The notes beneath the pieces were generated by a model. It had not been told where the DNA came from, ran no database searches, and saw only the letters and a list, made by a program, of their open reading frames with translations. This document shows positions 1-9,951 of a stretch of 64,000 nt of DNA, in pieces. Source of the DNA: Shewanella avicenniae (GTDB taxonomy: Bacteria; Pseudomonadota; Gammaproteobacteria; Enterobacterales; Shewanellaceae); NCBI RefSeq assembly GCF_017354945.1, contig NZ_CP071503.1, positions 372,001 through 436,000 on the forward strand, read 5' to 3'. Positions within the stretch are counted from its first letter, which is position 1; each line of letters begins with the position of its first letter. Position numbers and translations under genes: made by a program.

Positions 1-263
1 TCATGGTGACCAGCGATAACGCCCGCAGTGAAGATCCTGCAGCGATTTTGGCTGACATTCGTGCGGGGCTGGTTCATTCCGAAGATGCCTTATTTGAGGT
101 GGATCGTGAGTTGGCGATTAAACAAGTTGTCGCATTAGCGAAGCCAGGGGATCTTATTCTGCTGGCAGGCAAGGGACATGAAACATATCAAGAAATTAAC
201 GGCAAACGCCGTCATTACGATGAGCGCGCGGTGGCGCAGCAGCTCTGTGGAGGCCAACAATGA
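1..263 (+). CDS. murE: MurE, UDP-MurNAc-tripeptide ligase, C-terminal fragment
   Basis: This is the last 86 or so residues of the ligase that adds meso-diaminopimelate to UDP-MurNAc-L-Ala-D-Glu in the cytoplasm; the 5' part lies outside the window. The fragment shows the C-terminal Mur-ligase domain: a DNAR motif at the place of the family's DNPR diaminopimelate-binding motif, followed by SEDP, and later the GKGHE motif near the end. The Ala for Pro change in DNPR is unusual, but the substrate-contacting Asn and Arg are kept. The stop overlaps the murF start by 4 bases (ATGA), as expected for a translationally coupled dcw operon. Identity is supported by the motifs and by the murF-mraY-murD genes that follow. 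Confidence 0.93.
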   Translation, partial: MVTSDNARSEDPAAILADIRAGLVHSEDALFEVDRELAIKQVVALAKPGDLILLAGKGHETYQEINGKRRHYDERAVAQQLCGGQQ

Positions 264-1633
264 TTGCGTTAACCCTAGCTGAGATCGCTATCGCCCTCGG
301 TGCGCGGTTGTTGCCTTCATTAGCGCTCAATATAGGTGTTAACCGCGTCACCACCGACAGCCGCAATGCCGATGGCAGTTTATTTATCGCCTTAAAAGGC
401 GAGCGTTTTGATGGCCATGATTATGTGCAAGACGCAATCGACAATGGTGCGATGGCGGTGTTGGTGCACCAAGAAATGCGTGTTTCAGTACCGCAATTAG
501 TGGTGGCCGATACTCACCAAGCACTGGGTAAGCTTGGCAAATTGGTGCGTGACCGCGTGGCGCCGCATTGTGTGGCATTGACTGGTTCAAATGGTAAAAC
601 CAGTGTCAAAGAGATGGTGGCATCGATTTTATCACGGCAATTTTCAGTGCTTTACACCGCTGGCAACCTCAATAATGACATTGGCGTGCCGCTTACCGCA
701 TTACGGTTAAAGCTTTCGCACGAATATGCGGTGTTTGAGCTGGGCGCCAATCATCCCGGTGAAATTGATTACACCTCTGACATCGTGCGGCCACAGGTTG
801 CGTTGGTCAACAACGTGGGCAGTGCGCATTTAGCTGGCTTTGGTTCCGAAGCGGGCGTGGCTAAGGCCAAGTCGGAAATATTTAACCACCTTAGCGCCGA
901 TGGTACCGCGATCATCAATGCCGATGACCGCTATGCCGATTTAATGCGCCAAGCCTCAGCTGGGCATCGGCAACTCGCATTCTCGAGCGAAACTGACGCC
1001 GATGTGATGGCAACGCAGCTAACCCATGACGCCGGTGGTCATTACCAGTTTGTTCTCAACTACAAATATCAACAGCTTGAAATTAAGTTGCCATTAGCGG
1101 GACGGCATCAGGTCAACAATGCCTTAGCCGCCGCGTCGATCTGTATTGCGCTGAATGTGCCGTTGGATCTGATCAAAACCGGACTGGAAGCGATGAAGCC
1201 AGTGAAGGGCCGCATGGTGCCATATCAGTTCGGTCGGGTGTTGTTGGTGGATGACAGTTACAACGCCAACCCTGCATCTGTGACGGTGGCCATAAACTGG
1301 CTAAAAGAATTATCAGGATTTCGTGCCTTGGTACTGGGCGACCTTGGGGAATTAGGCGACAATGCCGCGCTTTTGCACCGCGAATTGGGTGAGCAGGCAA
1401 AACAGGCAGGCTTATCGGCACTTTATTGTTGCGGTGACTTAACCCAAAACACCAGTGAAGGATTCGGCTCAGAGCATCAGCAAGATATTGAGCAACTGGT
1501 GAATAAATTAATAACAGATATCAAGCAGCAAACCGGGATGGTGACTGTATTGGTAAAAGGTTCTCGTAGTTCGCGGATGGAGCGAGTGGTTGAGGCCTTG
1601 ATAGCCGCCCAAGGGCGCGGGGAGTTTGTGTAG
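260..1633 (+). CDS. murF: MurF, UDP-MurNAc-tripeptide--D-Ala-D-Ala ligase
   Basis: MurF adds D-Ala-D-Ala to the UDP-MurNAc-tripeptide, the last cytoplasmic step of precursor synthesis. The 457-residue length is normal. An N-terminal Mur-ligase domain (about 1-100) is followed by the ATP-binding loop TGSNGKTS near residue 109, the [10 protein letters not shown] motif of MurF, and a C-terminal domain from about residue 315 with the DDSYNANP motif that is typical of MurF. The ATG is chosen because it overlaps the murE stop as ATGA and is preceded by a GGAGG-like site (tggagg at 248-253). The stop codon is followed directly by the mraY ATG. No promoter is visible, so it is probably transcribed from upstream. 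Confidence 0.97.
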   Translation: MIALTLAEIAIALGARLLPSLALNIGVNRVTTDSRNADGSLFIALKGERFDGHDYVQDAIDNGAMAVLVHQEMRVSVPQLVVADTHQALGKLGKLVRDRVAPHCVALTGSNGKTSVKEMVASILSRQFSVLYTAGNLNNDIGVPLTALRLKLSHEYAVFELGANHPGEIDYTSDIVRPQVALVNNVGSAHLAGFGSEAGVAKAKSEIFNHLSADGTAIINADDRYADLMRQASAGHRQLAFSSETDADVMATQLTHDAGGHYQFVLNYKYQQLEIKLPLAGRHQVNNALAAASICIALNVPLDLIKTGLEAMKPVKGRMVPYQFGRVLLVDDSYNANPASVTVAINWLKELSGFRALVLGDLGELGDNAALLHRELGEQAKQAGLSALYCCGDLTQNTSEGFGSEHQQDIEQLVNKLITDIKQQTGMVTVLVKGSRSSRMERVVEALIAAQGRGEFV

Positions 1634-2716
1634 ATGCTGGTTTATCTGGCGGAATATTTAACCCAGTTTTATACCGGGTTTAACGTGTTTTCTTATGTCA
1701 CTTTCAGAGCCATTTTAGGGCTGTTGACTGCACTTAGCTTTTCGCTGTGGTGGGGGCCAAAACTGATCCGAAAACTGCAGTTGCTGCAGATTGGTCAGGT
1801 GGTGCGTAACGATGGTCCCGAATCACATTTTAGTAAGCGTGGCACCCCAACCATGGGTGGCTTGCTGATACTTGCCGGCATCTTCTTGAGCGTGCTGCTG
1901 TGGGGCGATCTCGATAACCGCTATGTGTGGGTGATGTTGTTCGTATTAGGCGCCTTCGGCTTGATTGGGTTTATGGATGATTACCGCAAGGTGATCCGTA
2001 AGGACCCGAAAGGCTTGGTGGCGCGTTGGAAGTATTTTTGGCAATCGGTGTCAGCATTAGCTGTGGCGGTTTACCTGTATTACACCGCCTCCGCACCGGG
2101 TGAAACTGTGCTGGTGGTGCCGTTTTTCAAAGACGTGATGCCGCAGTTAGGCGTGTTTTTCATGGTGTTGGCGTACTTTACTGTGGTGGGCTCAAGTAAC
2201 GCGGTGAACCTGACCGACGGTTTAGACGGTTTGGCCATTACCCCAACCGTAATGGTTGCTGCGGCGTTTGCCTTGATTGCCTATCTGTCAGGCCATGTGC
2301 AGTTTGCGCAATACCTGAATATTCCGCATCTGCCGGGGGCCAGTGAACTGGTAATTGTCTGTACCGCGATTGTGGGCGCCGGGTTGGGCTTTTTGTGGTT
2401 CAACACCTATCCAGCGCAAGTATTTATGGGCGATGTAGGTTCGCTGTCGCTCGGTGCCGCATTAGGCACGATTGCTGTATTAGTGCGGCAAGAAATTTTG
2501 TTGGTGATTATGGGCGGCGTGTTTGTGATGGAAACCGTGTCGGTGATTTTGCAGGTCGGTTCCTACAAATTGCGCGGTCAGCGGATTTTCCGCATGGCGC
2601 CGATTCACCATCATTACGAATTAAAAGGTTGGCCAGAGCCACGGGTGATTGTGCGTTTCTGGATTATTTCGCTGTTTTTGGTGTTGCTTGGTTTAGCAAC
2701 CCTGAAACTGAGGTAG
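1634..2716 (+). CDS. mraY: MraY, phospho-MurNAc-pentapeptide translocase
   Basis: MraY transfers phospho-MurNAc-pentapeptide to undecaprenyl phosphate in the inner membrane, giving lipid I. The 360-residue protein is the usual length and is rich in hydrophobic segments (about ten). Catalytic motifs are visible: the Asp pair D115-D116 in MDDYRK, the [10 protein letters not shown] loop, and the triple histidine at residues 325-327 in PIHHHYE. The ATG starts on the base after the murF stop, so translation is likely coupled. The gene ends 4 bases before the murD start. Confidence 0.97.
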   Translation: MLVYLAEYLTQFYTGFNVFSYVTFRAILGLLTALSFSLWWGPKLIRKLQLLQIGQVVRNDGPESHFSKRGTPTMGGLLILAGIFLSVLLWGDLDNRYVWVMLFVLGAFGLIGFMDDYRKVIRKDPKGLVARWKYFWQSVSALAVAVYLYYTASAPGETVLVVPFFKDVMPQLGVFFMVLAYFTVVGSSNAVNLTDGLDGLAITPTVMVAAAFALIAYLSGHVQFAQYLNIPHLPGASELVIVCTAIVGAGLGFLWFNTYPAQVFMGDVGSLSLGAALGTIAVLVRQEILLVIMGGVFVMETVSVILQVGSYKLRGQRIFRMAPIHHHYELKGWPEPRVIVRFWIISLFLVLLGLATLKLR

Positions 2717-2720
2717 GGCT

Positions 2721-4040
2721 ATGACGCAACGTTACTCGCATATTGTGATGGGCCTCGGCGCGACCGGTAAGTCGGTGGTGCGTTATTTGGTATCACAAGG
2801 TATTACTCCGTTGGTGATGGACAGTCGTCGTAATCCACCGGGCTTAGCCGATATCAAGCGCGAGTTTCCCCAGTTGGAATGCCGCGTCGGCGGTTTTGAT
2901 TGTCGCGCCTTAGTGCAAGCCGAGCAGATCATCATCAGCCCAGGTATTCCGATGGATACCCCAGAGGTGCGGGTCGCGCTCGACATGGATATTGAAGTGA
3001 TCGGCGACGTTGAGCTGTTTGCGCGTGCCATTGCTCATCGTGCGCCCTGCGTACTGGCAATTACGGGCTCCAACGGTAAGTCAACGGTGACCACGCTGGT
3101 GGGCGAAATGCTCAAAGAAGCCGGCATGAATGTGGCGATTGGTGGAAACTTGGGCGTGCCTGCGTTGGAATTGCTTGAACAGAATGCCAACTTTTACGTG
3201 CTGGAGTTGTCGAGCTTCCAATTGGAAACCACCCATAGCCTGAACTGCATCGCAGCAACCTGCTTAAACATCAGCGAAGACCATATGGATCGCTACAGCG
3301 ATTTGGAAGCCTATCGTCGCGCCAAACTGCATCTGTATGACCAAACCCGACTCGCAGTCTTTAACCGCGATGACGAACAGACAGCACCGTTATCGCCAAT
3401 GAACATTGTCAGCTTTGGTTTGGGGAATCCAGACGGTGACGACTGGGGCATTACCGACGGCAAAGTGGTGCACGGTAGCAGCGAGATTATGAATATTGCT
3501 GATATCGCGCTGCTCGGCAGTCATAACCACGCCAACGTGTTAGCTGCAATGGCGCTCGCCGATGCCGCAGGCGTTGATAAGGTGGCGATGGCAAATGTGG
3601 CCAAGAGCTTTACTGGCTTACGTCATCGCTGCGAACTGGTGTCGTCGAAAAATGGTGTGCGTTGGGTGAATGACTCAAAAGCCACCAATGTCGGCTCTAC
3701 CTTGGCCGCGTTGAATGGCTTCAGCGACTACCTCGGTGACATCATTTTGATTGCGGGTGGTGACGGCAAAGGCGCAGATTTTTCACAGCTGGAAGATGCA
3801 CTTGCTGGCGTGAGCACCTTGATCACCCTTGGCCGCGACGGTGACAAAATTGCTGCGCAGAAAAAGGGCGCAATTAAGGTGGCCAATATGGCGGAAGCGG
3901 TGGCAAAAGCCGCGGAATTGGCTAACTCGGGCGACATCGTGTTGTTATCGCCTGCCTGTGCCAGCTTAGACATGTATCCGAACTTTATGGCTCGCGGCGA
4001 TGACTTCTGCGCCCGAGTGGAGGCGTTGGATGAGCAGTAA
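2721..4040 (+). CDS. murD: MurD, UDP-MurNAc-L-Ala--D-Glu ligase
   Basis: MurD adds D-glutamate to UDP-MurNAc-L-alanine in the cytoplasm. The 439-residue protein has an N-terminal Rossmann-like domain, the ATP loop TGSNGKST at residues 115-122, the LSSFQLE segment, the central SEDHMDRY motif, the C-terminal NDSKATN motif, and an LLSPACASLDMYPNF-type end, all typical of MurD. It begins 4 bases after mraY, with a purine-rich stretch before the ATG, and its 3' end overlaps the start of ftsW by 11 bases. Confidence 0.97.
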   Translation: MTQRYSHIVMGLGATGKSVVRYLVSQGITPLVMDSRRNPPGLADIKREFPQLECRVGGFDCRALVQAEQIIISPGIPMDTPEVRVALDMDIEVIGDVELFARAIAHRAPCVLAITGSNGKSTVTTLVGEMLKEAGMNVAIGGNLGVPALELLEQNANFYVLELSSFQLETTHSLNCIAATCLNISEDHMDRYSDLEAYRRAKLHLYDQTRLAVFNRDDEQTAPLSPMNIVSFGLGNPDGDDWGITDGKVVHGSSEIMNIADIALLGSHNHANVLAAMALADAAGVDKVAMANVAKSFTGLRHRCELVSSKNGVRWVNDSKATNVGSTLAALNGFSDYLGDIILIAGGDGKGADFSQLEDALAGVSTLITLGRDGDKIAAQKKGAIKVANMAEAVAKAAELANSGDIVLLSPACASLDMYPNFMARGDDFCARVEALDEQ

Positions 4041-5244
4041 TGAGAAGCAACTCAGCCTGTTTGCTGGCGGTGTTCGCTGGCCTTGGGCTGATTGGTTTCA
4101 TGAACGCGAAGCACCGGGCATGCAGTTGTATGACCGGCAATTGCTGTTTGCGATTATCTCATTGATTGCATTTGGGTTTGTAATGGTGATGTCAGCGTCG
4201 ATGCCAGAGGCACAGACGCTCACCCAAAATCCGTTCTATTTTGTTTGGCGCCATCTGGCCTATTTGGCGGGGTGTGTGCTGATTGCGGCAGTGGTGCTGC
4301 GCGTCAGTATGGAGCGCTGGCAGCAATTGAGCCCGTGGTTGTTACTGGGCGTGGGTTTTATGTTGATTGCGGTGTTGATTGTTGGCACCACAGTCAATGG
4401 TGCGCGGCGTTGGTTGACGATTGGCCCGATCCGGATTCAGGTGGCTGAGCTCTCGAAATTCGTGTTTACCGTGTACATGGCGGGTTATCTGGTGCGGCGT
4501 CATCAAGAGGTGCGTGAACATATGAAAGGCTTTTTAAAGCCGATCATGGTGTTCATTTTCTATGCCTTGTTGATCATTCTGCAGCCGGATTTGGGCTCGG
4601 TCATTGTGTTGTTTGTGACCACGGTGGGGCTGCTGTTTTTGGCTGGCGCTCGCATTAAAGATTTTACCTTGCTGATGGTTCTTGGTTGTACTGCGTTTGT
4701 CGCGCTGGTGGCGTTAGAGCCATATCGTATGCGGCGGGTCACCTCATTTTTGGACCCGTGGGAAGATCCGTTTGGCAGCGGCTATCAGTTGACGCAATCC
4801 TTGATGGCTTATGGTCGCGGCGATTGGTTTGGTCAGGGCTTGGGCAACAGTATTCAGAAATTGGAATATCTGCCGGAAGCGCACACTGACTTTATCTTTG
4901 CGGTGATTGGTGAAGAGTTGGGCTTTGTTGGCATCTTGGCCGTGTTGGCAGTGCTGCTGTTTGTGGCGATCCGGGCACTGAAGTTAGGCCACAAATGTGT
5001 AGAGATGGATCTGCCGTTTGAAGGTTATCTGGCATATGGCATCGGTATTTGGATCTGCTTTCAAACCGTGGTGAATGTCGGCGCCAGTATCGGCATGATG
5101 CCTACCAAAGGGTTGACGTTACCGTTTATCAGTTACGGTGGCAGTAGTTTATGGGTTATGACCGCAGCGGCCATGGTGTTGATAAGAATCGACCATGAGC
5201 GACGTCTGAGCCAAATTCAGGCGGTGCAAGGGAGAAGCAAGTAA
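4030..5244 (+). CDS. ftsW: FtsW, septal SEDS peptidoglycan polymerase
   Basis: FtsW is the inner-membrane SEDS glycosyltransferase that polymerises septal peptidoglycan with FtsI. I start it at the ATG at 4030, giving 404 residues, because GGAGG lies 6 bases upstream at 4019-4023; an in-frame start 30 bases earlier has no such site. The protein has a soluble N-terminus and about ten membrane segments. SEDS landmarks include the PDLGS loop, the GRGDWFGQGLGNS segment, an LPEAHTDFIFAVIGEE motif and the TKGLTLPFISYGG segment. The start lies inside the murD 3' end, and the stop overlaps the murG start as TAATG. Confidence 0.96.
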   Translation: MSSNEKQLSLFAGGVRWPWADWFHEREAPGMQLYDRQLLFAIISLIAFGFVMVMSASMPEAQTLTQNPFYFVWRHLAYLAGCVLIAAVVLRVSMERWQQLSPWLLLGVGFMLIAVLIVGTTVNGARRWLTIGPIRIQVAELSKFVFTVYMAGYLVRRHQEVREHMKGFLKPIMVFIFYALLIILQPDLGSVIVLFVTTVGLLFLAGARIKDFTLLMVLGCTAFVALVALEPYRMRRVTSFLDPWEDPFGSGYQLTQSLMAYGRGDWFGQGLGNSIQKLEYLPEAHTDFIFAVIGEELGFVGILAVLAVLLFVAIRALKLGHKCVEMDLPFEGYLAYGIGIWICFQTVVNVGASIGMMPTKGLTLPFISYGGSSLWVMTAAAMVLIRIDHERRLSQIQAVQGRSK

Positions 5245-6335
5245 TGGTGAGCTGCGAACAAGGTAAACGCATTTTAGTGATGGCCGGTGGCACCGGCGGT
5301 CATGTATTTCCAGCGTTAGCCGTCGCGCGTTATCTGGCACAGCAGGGCTGGCAGGTAAAGTGGCTCGGCACCGCAGACCGCATGGAGGCGCGTTTAGTGC
5401 CGCAACATGGGTTTGATATAGCGTTTATCGATATCAAAGGTGTGCGCGGTAACGGCTTGCTGCGTAAATTGGCCGCGCCAATGAAATTGCTACGCGCCGT
5501 ATGGCAAGCGCGGGCGGTGATCCGCGAATTTAAGCCCGATGTAGTCATGGGTATGGGCGGTTACGCCAGTGCTCCAGGTGGTTTTGCCGCCAAGATGATG
5601 GGTATTCCGTTGGTATTACATGAGCAAAACGCGATTCCAGGGTTAACCAACAAACTGTTGTCAAAAATCGCAAGTCGCACCTTGTGCGCCTTTGCAAACA
5701 CCTTCACCGATGTTGATGCAGAGGTGGTCGGTAATCCGATCCGGCAAGAATTAGTGAGCTTGGGCGAGCAGCCTCGCAGTTCATCAGCCTCAGAGGCACT
5801 AAAGGTGTTAGTGGTGGGCGGCAGCCTTGGCGCAAGGGTGTTTAATGAGGTGATGCCAGAAACGGTGGCGCAGTTGAGTCGTCAATGTTCAGTAACGGTT
5901 TGGCATCAAGCGGGTAAAGGGAATCAAGCGGGTCTATTGGCGGCTTATCAGCAATTTGGTCAAGAAGACCGAGTTAAAGTGGCTGATTTTATTGATGATA
6001 TGGAAGCTGCTTATCGCTGGGCGGATGTGGTGGTGTGCCGCGCCGGTGCGTTAACTGTGTCTGAGTTAGCGACCGTGGGCTTGCCATCGATTTTGGTGCC
6101 GCTGCCGTCGGCGGTGGATGATCATCAAACGCGCAATGCCATGGTATTAGTCAATGCCGATGCTGGTCGCTTGTTACCGCAAACAGAGATGACAGTCGCG
6201 TCACTTTCGCAGCAACTTCTTGCCATGGCAGAAGATCGCCAGTTGCTGATGCGAATGGGACAGAACGCGAAAAATGTCGCAATAACAAATGCAACTGCCA
6301 GAGTAGCTGCTGTGTGTCAGCAGCTGGCAGAGTAA
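5244..6335 (+). CDS. murG: MurG, lipid I GlcNAc transferase
   Basis: MurG adds GlcNAc from UDP-GlcNAc to lipid I, making lipid II, at the cytoplasmic face of the membrane. The 363-residue protein has the [11 protein letters not shown] motif at residues 15-25, the HEQNAIPG segment near residue 128, and a C-terminal GT-B domain with VVGGSLGA and a [11 protein letters not shown] nucleotide-sugar site. The start overlaps the ftsW stop (TAATG). The end is separated from murC by 14 bases that contain its ribosome binding site. Confidence 0.97.
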   Translation: MVSCEQGKRILVMAGGTGGHVFPALAVARYLAQQGWQVKWLGTADRMEARLVPQHGFDIAFIDIKGVRGNGLLRKLAAPMKLLRAVWQARAVIREFKPDVVMGMGGYASAPGGFAAKMMGIPLVLHEQNAIPGLTNKLLSKIASRTLCAFANTFTDVDAEVVGNPIRQELVSLGEQPRSSSASEALKVLVVGGSLGARVFNEVMPETVAQLSRQCSVTVWHQAGKGNQAGLLAAYQQFGQEDRVKVADFIDDMEAAYRWADVVVCRAGALTVSELATVGLPSILVPLPSAVDDHQTRNAMVLVNADAGRLLPQTEMTVASLSQQLLAMAEDRQLLMRMGQNAKNVAITNATARVAAVCQQLAE

Positions 6336-6349
6336 GGACAAAACAGAAT

Positions 6350-7813
6350 ATGAATGCAGCTAAATACGCCCAATTACGTGCAACTATCCCGGAAATGCGC
6401 CGGGTGCGGCGTATTCATTTCGTCGGGATTGGTGGTGCCGGTATGGGCGGTATTGCTGAGGTGCTACTCAATGAAGGGTATCAAATCAGTGGCTCAGACA
6501 TCGCAGCCAATGCAGTGACAGAGCGCTTGGCTTCATTTGGCGCCAAGATCGTGATTGGTCACACCGCCGAAGCGGTGATGAATGTGGATGTGGTGGTGGT
6601 GTCCACCGCCATCAAAGCGGATAACCCAGAATTAATTGCCGCCAAAGCCAGCCGCACGCCGATTGTGCGCCGCGCAGAAATGCTGGCGGAACTGATGCGT
6701 TATCGCCACGGGGTTGCCATTGCGGGAACTCATGGTAAAACAACTACCACCAGTTTAATTGCCAGTGTCTATGGCCAAGCGGGCCGTGACCCAACGTTTG
6801 TGATTGGCGGTTTGCTTAACAGCGCCGGCACCAATGCCCGTTTAGGTCACAGTCGTTACTTGATTGCCGAAGCGGACGAGAGCGATGCCTCGTTCCTACA
6901 CCTGCAACCTATGGTGTCAGTGGTCACTAACATTGAAGCTGACCATATGGACACCTATGGCGGCGACTTTGAAAAACTGAAAACCACCTTCGTGGATTTT
7001 CTGCATAATTTGCCGTTTTATGGCGTGGCCGTGCTGTGTATCGATGACCCTGTGGTACGCGAAATTATGCCGCGTATTGGCCGACATATGGTGACCTATG
7101 GTTTTAGCGAAGATGCCGATGTGCAGGCGTTGAACTTCAGCCAAACCGTGGGGCAATGTCACTACACTCTGCGCCGTAAAGGGCGTGATGATTTAGATAT
7201 CACGCTTAATTTGCCTGGCCGTCATAACGTATTGAATTCGTTAGCGGCGATTGCGGTAGCGAGTGAAGATGATATCGACGACGCGGCAATTTTGCAGGCC
7301 TTAGAAGAGTTTCAAGGCATTGGGCGTCGCTTTCAGCATTTGGGTGACTTTTCTACCCCCAATGGCGGCATCATGCTGGTGGACGACTATGGTCACCACC
7401 CCAGTGAAGTGTTGGCCACGATTAAAGCGGCGCGCGCAGGATGGCCTGATAAGCGTTTAGTGATGGCGTTTCAGCCGCACCGTTACACCCGTACCCGCGA
7501 CCTGTATGAAGATTTTGTCGAGGTGCTGTCGCAAGTGGATTGTCTGTTGCTGCTTGAGGTGTATGCCGCTGGTGAAGCGCCGATTGCCGGTGCTGATAGC
7601 CGTAGCTTGTGCCGCAGTATTCGTCTGCGTGGTCAGGTAGATCCTGTGTATGTTGCCGCACCTGAACAGTTGGCTGAACTGTTGCCGGGGGTACTGCAGG
7701 ATGGTGACCTGATGCTGACCCAAGGAGCAGGCAATATTGGTGCGCTATCCAAATCGTTGGCGGCCAATAAATTGGGTTTTAAAATTCAGCAAAATGCTGA
7801 TGCAAACGAATAA
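6350..7813 (+). CDS. murC: MurC, UDP-MurNAc--L-alanine ligase
   Basis: MurC adds L-Ala to UDP-MurNAc, the first peptide-stem step. I start it at the ATG at 6350 because AAGGA lies at 6334-6338 and the protein then begins just before the conserved [13 protein letters not shown] loop; an in-frame start at 6314 inside murG has less support. The resulting 487 residues are the usual length. The ATP loop GTHGKTT is at residues 126-132, followed by the [10 protein letters not shown] and TNIEADHMD motifs and a C-terminal FQPHRYTRT segment. It ends the first block of dcw genes. A 99-base gap carrying a promoter separates it from ftsQ; the ddl gene found at this point in Escherichia coli is absent. Confidence 0.96.
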   Translation: MNAAKYAQLRATIPEMRRVRRIHFVGIGGAGMGGIAEVLLNEGYQISGSDIAANAVTERLASFGAKIVIGHTAEAVMNVDVVVVSTAIKADNPELIAAKASRTPIVRRAEMLAELMRYRHGVAIAGTHGKTTTTSLIASVYGQAGRDPTFVIGGLLNSAGTNARLGHSRYLIAEADESDASFLHLQPMVSVVTNIEADHMDTYGGDFEKLKTTFVDFLHNLPFYGVAVLCIDDPVVREIMPRIGRHMVTYGFSEDADVQALNFSQTVGQCHYTLRRKGRDDLDITLNLPGRHNVLNSLAAIAVASEDDIDDAAILQALEEFQGIGRRFQHLGDFSTPNGGIMLVDDYGHHPSEVLATIKAARAGWPDKRLVMAFQPHRYTRTRDLYEDFVEVLSQVDCLLLLEVYAAGEAPIAGADSRSLCRSIRLRGQVDPVYVAAPEQLAELLPGVLQDGDLMLTQGAGNIGALSKSLAANKLGFKIQQNADANE

Positions 7814-7848
7814 AAAACAATCAGTTAAATCTGTTTGTACGATAAATT

Positions 7849-7906
7849 TTGACCGAGATTTTCGGCTCCGTATAATGGCGGTTTTTTCAGCCGTCGAGAC
7901 GGAGCC
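7849..7906 (+). promoter_or_regulatory. ftsQ promoter flanked by an inverted repeat
   Basis: A sigma-70 type promoter is visible: TTGACC at 7849-7854, a 16-base spacer, and a perfect TATAAT at 7871-7876, placing the transcript start near 7883. An 8-base perfect inverted repeat, GGCTCCGT at 7864-7871 and ACGGAGCC at 7899-7906, flanks the -10 box. The right arm contains the GGAG that serves as the ftsQ ribosome binding site. The promoter would let ftsQAZ be expressed apart from the mur genes. Function of the repeat is inferred, not known. Confidence 0.7.
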
Positions 7907-7912
7907 TAGCAG

Positions 7913-8677
7913 ATGGGAGTAGGGCAAAAATTGGCAGCGCTGCGGCAGCGAATGCGACAAGCAAATTGGTACCTCATCAGCGGCGTTAGCTTTTTGCTGT
8001 TGGTACTGATTGCACTGGCTTATGCCGGCTGGAAGTTGGAACTGCTGCTCAATGATGCTGAGGCCTTACCCATTCAGGCGGTGGCCGTAAAAGGTGAGCG
8101 TCGTTATACCAGCGACGAACAGATCCGCTTGGCGTTACAAGATTTAATGCAGCGTAGTTTTTTTAGCGCTGATGTGATGGAAGTACAAAAGGCATTAGAG
8201 GCCTTGCCTTGGGTGTATAAGGCCTCTGTGCGACGCGATTGGCCGGCAAAGTTAAAGGTCTATTTGCAGGAGCAAACACCGGTAGCACATTGGAATGCGA
8301 CTGGATGGTTGAACGAGCACGGTGAAGTGTTCGCAGCACCGCAAGAGGAAGAGCTAGAAACTTTGCCTTGGCTTTCTGGGCCAGATGAACGCGGTTTAGA
8401 CGTACTGACCGCCTACAAACAGATGGAAGAGTTATTACGCATCAATAGCTTCCACCTGCAAAAATTGCATTTAAGCCCACGGTTAGCGTGGGAGGCTGAG
8501 CTCGGTAACGGCATCGTCCTTGACCTCGGTCGTGAAGATAAAATGTCGCGGATACAACGTTTTATTAACGTATATCCGGAAATGTTAAAACAGGATAAAA
8601 GTTTAGCGCGAGTGGATTTGCGTTATGACACGGGTCTAGCCGTTGGCTGGGAAGCATCACAAAAAGAGAGTCAGTGA
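7913..8677 (+). CDS. ftsQ: FtsQ, divisome protein
   Basis: FtsQ is a bitopic inner-membrane protein that links FtsB-FtsL to the divisome. The 254-residue protein has a short charged cytoplasmic tail, one membrane segment at about residues 20-42, a periplasmic POTRA domain beginning near LPIQAVAVKGERRYT, and the beta domain. The start is supported by GGAG at 7901-7904. It lies downstream of its own promoter and 3 bases before ftsA. Confidence 0.93.
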   Translation: MGVGQKLAALRQRMRQANWYLISGVSFLLLVLIALAYAGWKLELLLNDAEALPIQAVAVKGERRYTSDEQIRLALQDLMQRSFFSADVMEVQKALEALPWVYKASVRRDWPAKLKVYLQEQTPVAHWNATGWLNEHGEVFAAPQEEELETLPWLSGPDERGLDVLTAYKQMEELLRINSFHLQKLHLSPRLAWEAELGNGIVLDLGREDKMSRIQRFINVYPEMLKQDKSLARVDLRYDTGLAVGWEASQKESQ

Positions 8678-8680
8678 TCG

Positions 8681-9916
8681 ATGACCAAAAACCAAGAAAG
8701 AAATCTGATCGTGGGATTGGATATTGGCACCGCAAAAGTTGCTGTGATTATTGGTGAAGTGCTACCTGATGGTGAAATCAGCATCGTCGGCTTGGGCAAT
8801 CATCCATCGCGCGGCATGGATAAAGGCGGCGTAAACGATCTCGACTCTATTGTGCGCAGCGTGCAGCGGGCATTGGATCAAGCGGAATTAATGGCAGATT
8901 GCCAAGTGTCGTCCGTGTATTTGAGTATTTCAGGCAAGCACATTGATTGCCAAAACGAAAATGGCATGGTGTCGATCAACGATGAGGAAGTGACCTCAGA
9001 AGATGTTGAAAACGTTATCCATACGGCACGCTCGGTGAAAATCCCAACGGAACGCCGCATTCTGCATGTGCTGCCGCAAGAGTATGCGATTGATGTGCAA
9101 GAGGGCATTAGAAGCCCGATTGGTATGTCAGGGATGCGGATGGAAGCCAAGGTGCATATCGTCACCTGTGCCAACGACATGGCGAAAAACATCACCAAAA
9201 GCGTTGAGCGTTGCGGCTTGAAAGTGGATGACTTGGTGTTTTCCGGTATCGCATCGGCACACGCAGTGCTGACCAATGACGAAAAAGACTTGGGCGTGTG
9301 TTTGGTCGATATCGGCGGCGGTACCACTGATATCGCAGTGTATACCAATGGCGCCTTGCGTCATTGCGCCGTGGTGCCAGTTGCGGGTAACCAGGTGACC
9401 AACGATATCGCCAAGATTTTCCGTACCCCACTGACGCACGCAGAACAGATTAAAGTGCAGTACGCCAGCGCACGCAGTGCCTTGGTGAGTCGTGAAGACA
9501 GCATTGAGGTGCCATCGGTGGGCGGGCGTCCATCGCGTACCATGAGCCGCCACACTTTAGCGGAAGTGGTTGAGCCGCGTTATCAAGAGCTGTTTGAGCT
9601 GGTGTTCAAGCAACTGAAAGATAGCGGATTAGAAGATCAAATCGCCGCCGGTATCGTGATTACCGGTGGTACAGCGTCGATTGAAGGCGCGGTTGATATT
9701 GCCGAAGCCACCTTCGGCATGCCGGTGCGGGTTGCTAAGCCGCTGCCGGTGAAGGGACTTTATGAATATGTTGACCAACCTATTTACTCCACTGGAGTTG
9801 GGTTGTTGCATTATGGCGCCGCTCGACTGATGGAACGTCAGTTGGAAAAACCAGAGCGTCAAGGGGTAACCAGTTTATGGAATCGGGTCCAAAGCTGGTT
9901 TAAAGGTGAGTTTTAA
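8681..9916 (+). CDS. ftsA: FtsA, actin-like divisome anchor
   Basis: FtsA tethers FtsZ to the membrane and recruits later division proteins. The 411-residue protein begins with the actin-type phosphate loop [16 protein letters not shown], carries the second phosphate motif [13 protein letters not shown] near residue 210, and ends with an amphipathic membrane-targeting tail ([14 protein letters not shown]). It follows ftsQ by 3 bases and precedes ftsZ by 35 bases that include an AGGGAGAA ribosome binding site. Confidence 0.97.
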   Translation: MTKNQERNLIVGLDIGTAKVAVIIGEVLPDGEISIVGLGNHPSRGMDKGGVNDLDSIVRSVQRALDQAELMADCQVSSVYLSISGKHIDCQNENGMVSINDEEVTSEDVENVIHTARSVKIPTERRILHVLPQEYAIDVQEGIRSPIGMSGMRMEAKVHIVTCANDMAKNITKSVERCGLKVDDLVFSGIASAHAVLTNDEKDLGVCLVDIGGGTTDIAVYTNGALRHCAVVPVAGNQVTNDIAKIFRTPLTHAEQIKVQYASARSALVSREDSIEVPSVGGRPSRTMSRHTLAEVVEPRYQELFELVFKQLKDSGLEDQIAAGIVITGGTASIEGAVDIAEATFGMPVRVAKPLPVKGLYEYVDQPIYSTGVGLLHYGAARLMERQLEKPERQGVTSLWNRVQSWFKGEF

Positions 9917-9951
9917 ACTCAATTAACGCAGGTAGCAGGGAGAATTACACC

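Noticed and set aside
4000..4029. Upstream in-frame start for ftsW
   Set aside because: The ATG at 4030 has GGAGG at ideal distance; the earlier start has none and would overlap murD more.
6314..6349. Upstream in-frame start for murC inside murG
   Set aside because: The ATG at 6350 has AAGGA upstream and gives the normal MurC N-terminus.
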